Shown: positions 30,640 to 42,562 of the stretch, piece by piece
Layout: each line of letters opens with the position of its first letter
Numbering within the stretch: position 1 is the first letter of the stretch
Assembly: GCF_963422355.1 (NCBI RefSeq)
Contig: NC_085096.1
Span: 7,363,459-7,427,458 of the forward strand
DNA: 64,000 bases
Reading direction: 5' to 3'
From: Corticium candelabrum
Taxonomy: Eukaryota; Porifera; Homoscleromorpha; Homosclerophorida; Plakinidae
Made by a program: the position numbers and the translations under genes
The notes under the pieces: generated by a model
What the model was told of the DNA's origin: nothing
The model's database searches: none
Seen by the model: only the letters and a program-made list of their open reading frames with translations

Positions 30640-31571
30640 GGGACAACACAGTGTAGGTCAAATAAGCAACTCTGGTGAGCTTAGCTTTTCTTATCTTCAC
30701 TGAACCTGAGCTTTTTTTTAGAGGAAACTGCTGAGAAGAAATCTACAGAAGCTCTTCAGACAGAAAACCCAGGACAGTTTTAACATCAGCTTTCTTTGTC
30801 CAGGTCAATGGGTGTGGGGACTACTAGTAGAGAATACTCTATTGCTATCTGAATTAGGACATTCAATTGCATTAACACAGCAACTATGTTATGTCACAGT
30901 GATATTTACATGCTGGTTGGATTTCTAATGTCAGGGGCATGCTGTCTGTTTATTGACATAATTTTCAATGGAAATTTTATTGTATCAACTTGACATTACA
31001 TGTATTTTGCATACACTTGAGCAAGCAAGAATTTGTTAGTGACTTGTCTGTTTGTCTATTTGTATGTTTGTCAAAATGTGTATAATTTGTATGTTTGTTA
31101 CCGTTGTCTGTTTGTCTGTCAGTCAAAGCACATCCTAATTTTTGTTTGGCTGTTTTTGTTTGCTTTGGCCACATTTTGACATTTATTTATTTATATAAGA
31201 CATCACAAGGACATTTTTTGTTTGATTTGGCAGATTTTGTCTGATTCAATAAAACCATCTGTCTTTTTGTCTGTTAGTTTCTGTGCCTGCCTGTCTGCTT
31301 GTCTCTGCCTGTCTGCTTGTCTCTCTTTCTCTGTGTTTTCTGTCTGTCTGTTTGTCTTTCTTTCTGTTTGTTTGTGTGCCTGTTTGTGTGTGTCGACTCT
31401 GTTTGTCTGTTTTTCCTTCTTATTTTTTCTCCCCTCAATGTCTCGAGATGTTGTTACCAGAGTGTTTAGGTACTTCTAAGCTGCTGTTTCTTATTGTCTA
31501 AAATCTTTAAATTTAGTGTAGTGAAGGTTAGAGCAATGAAGGTTCCAGGAAAATGCTGTCTTTATACTTTG

Positions 31572-31602
<31 letters not shown>

Positions 31603-31699
31603 TTTTTCTTGCTGCTGCAAAACCTCCTTCCTGTGGTGCACGTTGCAATGTGTCCTTATTAAAGGGGTGAGCCATAGCTATATCAAGGTCATGGCTAGA
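30311..31699. other. (AGAC)n arrays and unassigned sequence
   Basis: (AGAC)n/(AAAC) arrays at 30330-30380 and 30565-30640, (GTCT)-like pyrimidine sequence at 31260-31400, and (CTTT)n at 31563-31602. No gene is supported. The spacers resemble 3' flanks of LINE-B copies. Confidence 0.6.
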
Positions 31700-32345
31700 A
31701 GCTGAGTTGCACAAAAGTATGTCAAATCAGGTTTCATTGCCTGAGTGTCAGTGCTGAGGCATGATGGATTTTGAGTTCATACAAGCAACTGCTTCTTGCT
31801 TTGGCAATTTCGCTGTGGTACCACACCGGCCCATCGCCGTGCTTGCATGTTAGAAGGTGACACTTATTGACGGAATACCCAGTTTCAAAGAAGCCACCAA
31901 ACAAAAGTCGTTAGGTGCAAATGCGAGTGTGTCTGCGCTGGGAGTAACCTCCAACCAAAGAGATGTCAAGGTCAATACGATCCTAGGTTGACATCAAACA
32001 TAACAATGTCAGGCCTGCATTCGGAATTGACATATCTGTTTCAAAGTTCACGGCGGTGGTCAATGCTATGGCTCCTTAGGCAATCAGACCAAACACCTGC
32101 AATAGACTCATGTGACCAGACAGGCCCTCTTCCTGTCTTGCAGGTGAGGAGATGGTATCCACTTTCATCTAATGTTGCACCACAGTTGCAGGCTTCTATC
32201 CAGTCTGACAGATGAATAGGAAGACCAAGTTTCACAAGGGATGCCAAGCGAAATCGCAGGGTTGGAGTGCGAAACCTTGTGATGTTGGAGATGCATTTAG
32301 CCAAGCACCGGTTCCTTTCACTTGAAGGGACAGCAACCTTGAGGT
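31700..32345 (-). pseudogene. two joined LINE-B endonuclease fragments
   Basis: Minus-strand 32345 to 31990 reads FRLASLVKLGLPIHLSDWIE, CNCGATLDESGYHLLTCKTG, GPVWSHESIAGVWSDCL and, after a stop, NSECRPDIVMFDVNLG with a frameshifted IDLDISLV. From 31970 a second fragment restarts at FAPNDFCLVASLKLGIPS, then HLLTCKHGDGPVWYHSEIAK. The repeat of the same domain shows two partial copies in tandem. Confidence 0.75.
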
Positions 32346-32522
32346 AGCTCTAGTAGTGGGTGAATATTCAATCAACTTACGTGACTGGAAGGTGTACAGT
32401 TCATGTGGCAGTCTGTGTTGAAGTTTCTTGGGCCTTGCTAGGTAGTCAGATAGGATGTTGTCAGAGGCACGGACTTCACAAGAGACTCGCCAGTGTCTTT
32501 CTGTTTGTCTGTCCGTCTGTCT

Positions 32523-33400
32523 CTTTTATTGAAACACATAATCTACTCACATTTCTAGCACTAAAAGTAAGAATCTATTGCTCCATCTCCAAGTGTATAA
32601 GACTCGAGTTAGCTTATTAAGAATACCTTTTTAGTTAGCATTGCAGCGTTATAATATTATGGAGAATTTCTTTCATTAGAAACTCCTAGAATCTGCTTCA
32701 TTTTAGCCTTCTACATCTTGTGATTGCTTGGGTGACTTGTTGGATAATCAGTAGCTGCTGACCCCTGGGTTTCAGTGTTGAAATACGAGAGGGGTTGATG
32801 TGCTACCAGAAATGTGTTGCTTTTCGTATTTGTCTCTTTTCCTTTGTTCTCTTCTTGCTGTAGCAAACTTGTTTTCTAAACTTGCGTTTGCCAAAGTATC
32901 TTGGCTAAAAGGATGTGCCATATACTACATCAAGATCATAGCTGCACCCAGAGTCAAGCACAACTATGTCAGGTCTATTTTCATTTCCAGAGTAGCCGTG
33001 TTGGCATTCTTTCTCATAATGTATTTTCAGCTTATGCAAAAAGGTGCTTAATCCACAATTTGATCATGCTGCCCACTGGACCACTTCCATATTTACATGT
33101 GATAAGATGATACTCGTCTATAGGTTTGCCACATTCACAGTGGATGTTCCAGTCATTCTCAGAGATGCTACCAAATGAAATTCGTTGGTGTCTCAGAGAT
33201 GCTACCAAATGAAATTCATTGGTGCAAGAATCTCTTCAGTAGGGATGGCTTCAAGCCATGGCCTGGCTCTCTTTCCTCTTATTGATCTAAATTTAGCTGC
33301 AGCTTTATCTGATTGTGAAATCACAGTTTCCAGGCAGAAATTTGCATTTGCCTCATGTTGTTGATCAGATAGAATAACTTTTGTTGTAGTTGCTTGGCTG
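32523..33400 (-). pseudogene. LINE-B copy, CCHC/endonuclease and 3' end
   Basis: Minus strand: KFRSIRGKRARPWLEAIPTE (about 33290), EFHLVASLR, CECGKPIDEYHLITCKYGSG (about 33110), NRPDIVVLDSGCSYDLDV (about 32960), and the tail NEADSRSFLMKEILHNIITL (about 32690). A 25-base direct repeat duplicates part of it at 33170-33220. The 3' end carries CAATAAAAGAGACAGAC at 32510-32530, so it ends on a (GTCT)n run. Confidence 0.75.
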
Positions 33401-33529
33401 GCTGGCTGTCAGCTGTCATTATGCAAGCACCTTTGCTATATAGACATGTAGCCAGGATATAAGATCATGTCATAGTTACAAGCTGTATTTCTTCAACACC
33501 AAATTTTTTTAATTCTTCAGAATTTCAGC

Positions 33530-34170
33530 TGCCAACATTATTAGGCTAGCCATTCGGTTGCCATTTTCGCAAATCGTTACCAAGTATGACTGTGGCATTA
33601 TGGCCTCGATGAATATGGTTTAATTTTATCTATTAACCTGCAAGTTTGGTGGTGTCCCAGTATGGCAGCATAGTACAATTGTCTTGACTTGGGCTAAATG
33701 CTTAGATGAGTTAATTAAGCATTCCTCATCAAGTTGAGCCTAGAAATAGGTATGTAACTCAGAAACCGTTGGATATAGCAGCATACTATTCTACTGGACA
33801 TTCCACTGCAGATCTGGATATTTTAATGGGCCTTAATTATAATAGCTCATCCCCGTTTTCTTGTGACAGTACAACCTGCTGCAGAGAAATCAGGCTACAC
33901 AGCTGAGTTGAGCGAACAACTAAAGGAAGATGATAAAATATGAACAACAGCAGTCTCAATCAGGGTCCAACACCATGCATGCATTCTCTTACTAGTCTTT
34001 GAGCACTTTGGCTTCTGGGGCTCTATGGCTGAAGAATATCTCAACAGAATCTCAAAGAAGTCAAAAGACAAAAACAGGAGAAACAATGAGCAGATTAACG
34101 AGAGATGGAGGAAACAACTCTATTGTTGTACAGTCTTGCAACTTTCGCGTGAGTTTTAAAAAGTTGGCCA
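33530..34170 (+). pseudogene. LINE-B endonuclease/C-terminal fragment
   Basis: LLTCKFGGVPVWQHSTIVLT and KCLDELIKHSSS (33625-33730), then after frame breaks LLVFEHFGFWGSMAEEYLNR and ISKKSKDKNRRNNEQINERW (33990-34110), parallel the intact copy from GGGPVW to VFEHFGRWG. Confidence 0.7.
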
Positions 34171-34480
34171 AATTGTCTAAGTGCAGTTTTGACAATTTTG
34201 ACGACTTCATATGTGATATTGAGACATTCAACATTTTGTTCACTGACTGTTTTGTTTATGTCTTGTACTAGCTCATTAGCCTGTTCTTCGCCCGAGAAAA
34301 GTAATTAACACAAATTCCTATTATACAATTCAGTTATTGGGCGGAGAAAACACACTCCTAAATACATTTTGTTCATTGACTGTTTTGTTTATATCTTGTA
34401 TTGAGCAACTGTCATTTGGTAGAGTAAGTATTCGAATATAGCAATCTGTCTGTTTGTTTGTATGTCTATCAGTATGTATG

Positions 34481-34866
34481 TAGAGAGTGCATTTGGAGAA
34501 TATACAGTGATGGCAAGCTATAGCATGGCATAATCACCTTAAGCAAGAAACTTACGCACAATTGCTTCTCTACTCAGGAGTATAAATGTGTACCTGGTCT
34601 TTGACTGGGATGTACAAGACCACTGGCTTGGCAGTAACATCATGCAGCTGACGGGTACATGTGGGCCTTGGTGTCCAGTTCTAGAGCTGCGCCTTAGTCA
34701 GTGCCCCTGGATGACTCCGGCCAAGCTCCAAGTGGATTGTAGTGCTGACCCTTAAGCCTCCACGCAACGGAGGAGGCCCTGTCTCTAGAAGCAGGGGGAG
34801 CTATCTCTCTAACTGACCCTATGGTCGATGTCAAACGACGTGGAGGGCTTAATATTTGTCCACTTT
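34481..34866 (+). mobile_element. SINE-B copy, head-truncated
   Basis: It shares TAGAGAGTGCATTTGGAGAA with 8542 and continues through CTTGGTGTCCAGTTCTAGAG, AAGCTCCAAGTGGATTGTAG and GACGTGGAGGGCTTAATATT. The tRNA-like B-box region is deleted. It sits between TATG-rich runs. Confidence 0.8.
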
Positions 34867-34902
34867 TTGTCCATTTGTCCGTGTACGTATGTATGTATGT
34901 AT

Positions 34903-35190
34903 GTGGTTCAATTGGTTAGAGTGTGCAGTTGGAGATTGGCAACATCCGGGACCTTTGGGTCAGAGCTTGAGTGTGGGAGGGCCACATACACGAATTCCCT
35001 TGGGCAAGGAACTAACATACAATTGCCTCTCTCTCCGGAGTGTCAATTCTGTCCAGCAAGTATGAAGTATGAAGTATGAAGTACAGCAAGTATGACGTAC
35101 CTAGTGACGTGATAGAGTGACTGTTGAAAGTTTAGAGTATAGCAAGTTTAGTCATTGCAGTATCGAACCTGGGCCTTAGGGGCTCTTGTA
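34903..35190 (+). mobile_element. SINE-B related element (short subfamily) in (TATG)n
   Basis: The head GTGGTTCAATTGGTTAGAGT (A-box-like), GGGTCAGAGCTTGAGTG at the B-box position, the body GCAAGGAACTAACATACAAT, and the end GGGCCTTAGGGGCTCTTGTA. It is preceded and followed by TATG repeats. Confidence 0.75.
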
Positions 35191-35239
35191 TGTACGTATG
35201 TACAAAAAAATGTATGTATATATTTATGTATGTATGTAT

Positions 35240-35509
35240 GTGGCTCAATTGGTTAGAGTGTGCAGTTGGAGATTGGCAACATCTGGGATCTTTGGGTCAG
35301 AGTTCAAGTGCGGGAGGGCCACATACATAAGTTCCTTGGGCAAGGAACTAACATACAATTGCCTCTCTCTCCGGAGTGTCAGTTCTGTCCAAGCAGCAAG
35401 TCGAAGCACATGGTGACAGATAGTGACTACTGATAGAGATTTAGATTGTAAAGTACCGTAGCAAGTGCTTAGTGACTGTATCTAACGTGGGCCTTATGGG
35501 CTCTTGTAG
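35240..35509 (+). mobile_element. SINE-B related element (short subfamily) in (TATG)n
   Basis: Close repeat of 34903-35190 (TGGCTCAATTGGTTAGAGTG ... GGGCCTTATGGGCTCTTGTA), again bounded by TATG arrays. The 3' array at 35517-35590 is about 74 bases long. Confidence 0.75.
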
Positions 35510-35516
35510 AAAAAAA

Positions 35517-35590
35517 TGTATGTATGTATGTATGTATGTATGTATGTATGTATGTATGTATGTATGTATGTATGTATGTATGTATGTATG
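35517..35590. repeat. (TATG)n microsatellite
   Basis: Uninterrupted GTAT/TATG array at the 3' end of the second short SINE-B. Confidence 0.97.
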
Positions 35591-35990
35591 TTGACCTTCC
35601 AGGCTTACTATGTGTACTCCCATCTGTTATTTCCAACTCATCTCTTTGCCCTGACATCATCCTATTGTGCCAGAAAACTAAAGAGATTAGTCTTCTGGGA
35701 TTGACAGTGTGCTTTGGAGAGAACTTTACCACCTCATCCGAATACAAGAAAAATACAGCAATTTGGTATCTGCTTGTAAACGAGCTGGGTAGAGTGCTCG
35801 ACTTCACACCTTACAGGTCGAGTCAAGAGGCCTGGTAGATTGTAGTAGCTTTGAACCTATATTGCGGTTCCTCAGATTCAGCAAGCCTTCATCAAACTTC
35901 CTGTTCAGAAAGATGTGCAGAATTTCCATTGGCACATCGTTTGCTATCTGGTGTCGAAGAAATTCAGACTGTTGGATTGATGCAGACCTA
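35591..35990 (+). pseudogene. retroelement endonuclease-like fragment (PD-type)
   Basis: In frame after the TATG array: SLCPDIILLCQKTKEISLLG, then YKKNTAIWYLLVNELG. The pattern PD..L.....K....LEL.VP......E...K...Y is one I know from C-terminal endonuclease-like segments of metazoan RT proteins. The Glu expected after the second strand reads Gly. The following bases (35880-35970) may hold the remaining C-terminus in other frames. Identification is tentative. Confidence 0.45.
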
Positions 35991-37049
35991 TTTGTGTAAA
36001 AGTAGTAATAGCTTTAATTCTGTTCCTTTTTTTAGTTTTGACTCTTGCTGTCTGTTGCTGTTTAGTTTAGTGTTTAGTGACCTTTTAATCTTGCGCCGTA
36101 CTAGTTGTACGAAGGCAGAGGTCTCAGACACGCCCCTCGGGATGAGTAAACCATGTATGTATGTTTGTACATATGTATGTATGTCTTCACCGCAGCGGTG
36201 GACATGCCATCACCATCATCTTGTAAGTATGTATTGCGAAGCTTCGAGTTGGCTGCTTGTTTGGTGTTCTTTCCAGTTTTGCCCTATAATATGTCTCTAC
36301 AGCAACCTCTCACTTTGCAATTGAACGCTATTGGAGATGACAATGTTCTTTCTACAAAGGATGTCATGGAAGGTCTGAAAGATGTTGTTTCAGTAGACAA
36401 TGTAAAATGCGTGACCCAACGGGCAAGAGCCTTTGGCAGCTTACATTTAGTGATAAAATTGCACGTCACAATGTGTTTGTGTGTGGTGTGGCATTGACAT
36501 TCAAACAGTCATTACACTTGTCATACAATCGCTGGGAAAGACAGCCTCTTGCCTATGTGGATGTAAAATTTCTTACAAGATGCCTGATGAAGTTATGAAG
36601 TCGCTGCTGAGTAGTTACGGCATGGTGGTTAGTGTTCAAAGACGAACCTACTCCTTTGCTCCAACCATGGAGATGGGAGTGAGAATCTTTACGGTTATGG
36701 AACCTAATGGTGCATTTCCGACATCAGTCAAGATAGGTCAGTGCATGCTTCCCTTGTATGTCAGATATGCTGGACAGCAACCAAGATGCTATTGTTGTGG
36801 TTCAGATTAACACCTCACTGTGCAATGTCCTAAACCACAACCATATGGGCGATGCTATACCTGCGGATCTGAAGATCATCTACACAAGCACTGTCCTGGC
36901 GACATCAATAGATCTAGTATTGTTATGGCTACCAAGCATTTAGAAGAGGTGGTTCATCCAGAACCATCAGGAAATAATGCTGCAACACAAGTAAGCTCAA
37001 TGACAAGAACACGTGGAAACAATAGCAGATGACATGAATGACACCAATC

Positions 37050-37795
37050 TGTGATGGCTTGCTTCGGTAACACAACACAAGACTGACTCTTTGTAACCCA
37101 ACTTATATATACATTCTACGCGCATGCGCAATACTGCACACAACAACTACTCATGACACTGACTTTTCGCCCTACAAAATTAGGTACACCGTCCAATTAA
37201 AAATTGTCATCAGCCGTGCGCCGATATTCGACCTCTTCATATCTTTCAGTGTATGGGTCTGGTGTGAGATCTCACATAACGTCTTTGTCTGATTGGATAC
37301 CGTCTTGTATGTTCTCCAGGCTGTTCCCTCTGTTCTTGTGATACCAGTCCATAATAGTCATCTTCTGTTACCAATTCACTGTCCGTCCTTCTCGGATCCA
37401 TATTCTTCTCCCACGATAATGTTCCTTTCTGAGGTAATGCTAGTTGGTTGTAATGCCTTTGAACAAAACTATATATTTTGTCCATTTTCTGAATCATGTT
37501 TATCACTCGCCTTCTAGTCATTTCCTTGTATGTCTTGTCATTTTTTCTATCCTCGTCTGACAATCTTTCTGATGGTGAGAGCTGTCTCGCTAACACTGTC
37601 TCTGGACGACATCGTGATGACTGGCCAAACAATCACCAGTTTCTTCTGAGGCTTGGGTTTGAATCCCACCCCTGTCACCACAGTGATGACTTGCTTGGTA
37701 ACACAACACAAGACTGACTCTGTATTTAGGAAACCCAACTTATATATACATCCTATGCGCATGCGCAATACTACACACAACAGCTACTCATGACA
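37050..37795 (-). mobile_element. miniature LTR retroelement (deletion derivative or TRIM-like)
   Basis: Direct LTRs lie at 37050-37158 and 37681-37795. On the minus strand the LTR begins TGTCATGAGTAG and contains a TATATATAAG promoter-like box beside GCGCATGCGC. The 5' LTR is followed by TGGTGACAGGGGTGGGATTC (complement of a tRNA-Leu-like 3' end, identity ~40 bases). The interior is one minus ORF of 128 codons (37632-37246) ending RRYPIRQRRYVRSHTRPIH. It resembles the extreme pol C-terminus, so nearly all gag-pol is gone. AATC flanks both sides. Confidence 0.75.
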
Positions 37796-38142
37796 AATCA
37801 ATCAGTGGTCACACCTCTGCTTCTGGCATGGAAAGTAACCAATCAGTGTTAATCAGGAGATCGGGAAGGAAGAAGAGATTTCGACAGTTGTCTCCTCCTC
37901 ATGAAATGTTCCAAAGCAAAAGCAGCATTTCAAGAGCCACAAAACCACAAGAAAGAGACAAACGTTTATGAAGGCAAAGAAAAACAGGAACAGGAACACC
38001 CAGATCCTTCCAATTAGGATCTGAAAGACAAAGTTTGGTTGAGATCATGTCGTGTTAAAATGAGCCTAAAACTTTGCACACTAAATGTAAGAGGAACAAG
38101 TGATGCCACTAAGTGGGAAGCCTTATGTTGTTGAATGACTAA

Positions 38143-38591
38143 TAGCCTGTTCACACTAGCATGGTTATGTAGCCTAACTGAGCCAAACCGAACCGAACTG
38201 CGTTAGCTAACCGTGTTGGCCTGCGCTCACACTGCCAAAGGCTGAAAGCGCACTGAGAGTGCGTAGTCAAAGAAAGTGGGCATGTATTCAGCTAACTGTG
38301 CATATCCGGATAGTTCTTGTGATGAATCGTAGGCAAGATGCGATTGTCCTGTTTTAATTGGCATCACAGCAGTCCATCACAGTAAGATGTACAACACCGA
38401 GGTCTCAGAGACGATTTTCCACTGGACTACCGAACCGAACCGTGGTGGCACGGTAGCTTGAGGTGAGCCAGCTCAACACGGTTTGGTTTGGTTCGGTTTG
38501 GTTCAGCCGGCGTTCACACTGCGAAGTGAAGCCGAACCAAAGTGTGGCACACCGTGATGGCACAGTTACAAACGCTAGTGTGAACGGGCTA
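38143..38591. mobile_element. MITE with TAGCC(T/C)GTTCACACTAGC ends and TAA duplication
   Basis: The terminal inverted repeats TAGCCTGTTCACACTAGC and TAGCCCGTTCACACTAGC are flanked by TAA on both sides (38140-38142, 38592-38594), as in PIF/Harbinger-type insertions. 449 bp, no ORF. The interior has repeated ACCGAACCGAACTG-type motifs in both orientations. Confidence 0.8.
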
Positions 38592-38902
38592 TAAGCATAA
38601 CACTGACATTCTAGCCTTGCAGGAGACATGTCACTGTTGAATCTAGTCAGCGGTGGCAACACCAGTTTGCAAATCATAACATTTACCACTCTTATGGAAC
38701 AAATCATTCTAGAGGAGTCTCAATAGTCATTGATAAATCCTGTCAGACAAACTGGCAATACGCACTGGAGAAAGTTGATGTAAACGTGCGGTATGTTAAA
38801 CTGAAAATTCTTGGAGAACATGAAGTCTGCTTGGCAGCAATCTATGCTCCAGTATCCTACACTGAACATGAGACATTTCTGACTGATTTGAATCAACCAC
38901 TG

Positions 38903-39318
38903 TTAATATGTGTCACTATGCCCCTCCATGATGGGCAAGTGGGGTCTGTACCCCCATCTGGGCGCCCACCAACCCGGCAGGTGAACCCAGCAGGGTACGT
39001 GTATCTGTGTAGTCCACATGGCGATCAATGACTAGCCAATTCGATATAGATTGCAGGCATTACAGTGACTGTAAACATTGGAACAGCACGCCTAGTGGAT
39101 ATCAATGACCACTAGGAAAGCACTGAACGTCATCGTCAACGGACCATTCGCCAGACTACAAAAACTCCCCATCGACTGAAACGAGTCATAGTCTCATGGA
39201 TAAAGCTAGGTAAACATGAGAGAGAAAGACAGACAAGATTCATAATTTACTGTCGTCACTGGGGTTTGAACCCCCAAACCATGGAGTGGTAGCCGTTGTC
39301 GCTAACCACTAAGCCATG
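38903..39318 (-). mobile_element. SINE-A copy, nearly full length
   Basis: The minus-strand head ATGGCTTAGTGGTTAGCG (first ~8 bases lost), B box GGGTTCAAACCCC, full body, tail GGGGCATAGTGACACATATT. It separates the L1-like LINE from a LINE-B fragment. Confidence 0.9.
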
Positions 39319-40055
<737 letters not shown>

Positions 40056-40056
40056 C

Positions 40057-40640
40057 TATGTCTGTCTGTCTGTCTGTCAATTTTCATTTATTGAAACACA
40101 AACTCTACGTTACATTTCTAACACTAAATGCAACAGGCTACTGAGTTTAACTTTAGTTTAATGCAATTAAGTTACTTTGATAGTCTTTATCCTATATGTT
40201 CTCATCTACTTCTCCAGGTAAGACACGAACTAGCTTGTGTAGGATGACTTTAGCGTTACATCGTTGTAAGATTATTGAGAATTTTTCCTCCAAAAACCTC
40301 TAAAGTCAGCTTCATTTATATAACCTTCAATGTCTCTTGATCTTCTGGCTAGTTTGTCTAAATAGTTGGTTTCTGATCCCCAAGTTCCAAATGGTTAAAA
40401 TATCAGAGGAGTGAAATTGAGGCTTGATGTACCGGCAAGTTGTGTTTTCCGTATTTTATCGTCTTTCTTTCCTCTCTTCTTGCTGCAGCGAAATTTTCCT
40501 CTACAGCTGCCTGCCTGCCTGCCAAAGAGATTTCTCTGTGTTGCTAACCAGCTTAATGAATATATATCAACTAGTAAAACAGGGTTGATTTTACATGAAT
40601 TGGTGGTCCAACTACCCCGAAGTCAAACTCAAAAGAAGTA
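40057..40640 (-). pseudogene. LINE-B C-terminus, 3' end on (GTCT)n
   Basis: Minus strand: AAARREERKTIKYGKHNLPV (about 40490), EADFRGFWRKN then (shifted) IILQRCNAKVILHKLVRV (about 40320-40210), then a 3' UTR with TTTCAATAAATGAAAATTGA and (GACA)n at 40078-40057. It runs divergently from the + strand copy starting at about 40640. Confidence 0.7.
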
Positions 40641-41620
40641 AAGCCGCAATTTCATTCTCTGGAGAAAATGATTGATTATCCTAGAAAACTTCAACATCGC
40701 TTAACTTTGGATATATCACAGAAACAGTCAGAACATTTCATTAAAAACATAAAGTCAAATTGGGCTTAGATCATTACATGGGAAAGGTGCAGGAGCATGG
40801 CTTGATGTTATTCCCTCAACATACAAGACCACACTTAAACCTAACGAATTTCGTTTAGCGTTTTGTATGAGGGTGGGGATCAGCTTGCCCTTTAGTCGAT
40901 TGCTTGATCATTGTGACTGTGGACAGAAGTTAGATTAAGAAGGTTTTCATTTGATTACCTGTAAATATGGAGGCGGTCCTGTTTGGTCTCACGATATTAT
41001 TGTTGCTGAGTGGTCTGCTTGCCTAACGGAGCTGGGTATTCCTCATCAAACAGAAGCAAGAAACAGATGCGTACAAAATGATGGAAGACCAGACATTACA
41101 TTTTACGACATTGACTCTGGTGTCACCTATGAATGTGATGTTTCTTTGGCTCACCCTTGGAGGAAAGACATAGTGAACGGAGCTGCAAAGGCATGCAGAC
41201 ATGCAGCAACAAAACGGGAATCAGAAAAATGTGACAAATATTCAAGGGAGATCTTGCCAGATGGATCTAGCCCTGAAATTGTTCCACTAGTTTTTGAGCA
41301 TTTTGGCACATGGGGATCACAAGCGGCAGGGCTCATTGAAGGAAGACGAGTAGATGCAGAGTTTATGTCATATTGGCGACGACGTTTTTCTGTGACTCTC
41401 CAAAAAAAGCAAGAGATAAGTGCCTAAGTTGTCAACAAACAGACTAATGGAGGATAATGTAGTTAGCAGAGATAGATACATTCAGTGCTTCACACATTGA
41501 AATAGTTGAACTTGTAACTTGTCTATGAAGCACTTTCTTTTAATTATTGAAAAATCATGTATTCTAGTGTGTAGAGATGCTGTATCTTAATAAAATAACA
41601 TGGCTGCTTGCCTGCCTGCC
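40640..41620 (+). pseudogene. LINE-B copy, CCHC/endonuclease region with few breaks
   Basis: MIDYPRKLQHRLTLDISQKQ, a frameshift near 40770, GAGAWLDVIPSTYKTTLKPN, EFRLAFCMRVGISLPFSRLL, CDCGQKLD*EGFHLITCKYG (in-frame TAA at about 40938). The open 158-codon stretch 40951-41427 has GRPDITFYDIDSGVTYECDV, LAHPW and FEHFGTWGSQAAGL. It needs only about two repairs to be open. The 3' end is AATAAAATAACATGGC followed by (TGCC)n. Confidence 0.8.
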
Positions 41621-41635
41621 TGCCTGCCTTTTAAT

Positions 41636-41877
41636 GCTTCCATGTTCATGTTGTATTGGAGAAAAAGATTTTCCACAATTCTACAAAGATGCAATGCCAA
41701 AGTTATTCTTATAAAACTTTCAAAACTGTCACCTAATCATGGTGATATAGATAGATTATTTGATTTTGACATTCAAAGTCATGTCTATTAGTTAATGACT
41801 TTGTTGTTTGCAAGGACTGATGTGTATTTAAAAAATCCTAGCGTATGTACAAGTAGAATCTGTATTAGAATAAATTA
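41636..41877 (+). pseudogene. LINE-B C-terminal tip and 3' UTR
   Basis: MLYWRKRFSTILQRCNAKVI then LIKLSKLSPNHGDIDRLFDF, and a 3' end GAATAAATTATCTG running into (TCTG)n at 41878-41902. It directly follows the (TGCC)n tail of the previous copy. Confidence 0.75.
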
Positions 41878-41984
41878 TCTGTCTGTCTGTCTGTCTGTCT
41901 TTTTCATATATTTTCATAAATGAATGCTTTTTTTATTTATTACAACCAAAACTATTTAAAATGTTCCAGAGACTAATAAATAGG

Positions 41985-42019
<35 letters not shown>

Positions 42020-42291
42020 AAATACATATATTTCAAATCCAAAGAAATTTCCATCAAAAGCTTAAAAGCTAGTCTTTAAGTAAAGTTCCTCTAAATCAAC
42101 AACAAACACTTAAGGCTACAACAGATGACCCATAGGGGGGTCAGAATACATTTAACCACAGTTTAAAACAAATTGATATTTGTTAAGGACACTGCAAGAT
42201 TTTGTCCAGCTGAAATTACTGCCATCTTCCTAGAGATCACACTTGAATTGCATTGCTGCAGCTTGATCGAAAATCATCGTCTCCAGTGTGT

Positions 42292-42346
<55 letters not shown>

Positions 42347-42562
42347 GCCAATACATATATTTTTCATATTTGATCTAGGATACAATAGCAAATAGCTAAC
42401 TGCGTTTGTCCTATGACAATAGAAGCAAGAAAAAACAACTAACAACTAAATACAATTTATATATTTAACTACTAATTGGTTAAAAGGGATCATGTGATCA
42501 CTTTTCTATAGAACATCTACGAGTCTGGACATTTGGTCTGTCTGTCTGTCTGTCTGTCTGTC
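41878..42562. repeat. four (GTCT)n arrays with short spacers
   Basis: Arrays at 41878-41902, 41983-42019, 42294-42348 and 42536-42562. Spacers after several arrays begin with ATATATTTTCATA-like sequence, probably 3' ends of oppositely oriented retroelements. No gene in the spacers. Confidence 0.9.

Larger units (their letters stand above)
36291..38902 (+). pseudogene. L1/Tx1-like LINE: zinc-knuckle ORF1 and start of APE endonuclease ORF2
   Basis: ORF1 begins at the ATG at 36291 (MSLQQPLTLQLNAIGDDNVL). After frameshifts at about 36420 and 36590 it ends with two zinc knuckles, CYCCGSD*HLTVQC (with an in-frame stop) and CYTCGSEDHLHKHC (36785-36900). ORF1 resumes after an LTR insertion (GRKKRFRQLSPPHE near 37880). 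ORF2 starts near 38061 (MSLKLCTLNVRGTSDATKWE), is interrupted by a MITE, and continues with NTDILALQETC, NHSRGVSIVIDKS and AAIYAPVSYTEHETF, typical of APE endonucleases. The element is cut off by a SINE-A at 38903. Confidence 0.75.
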
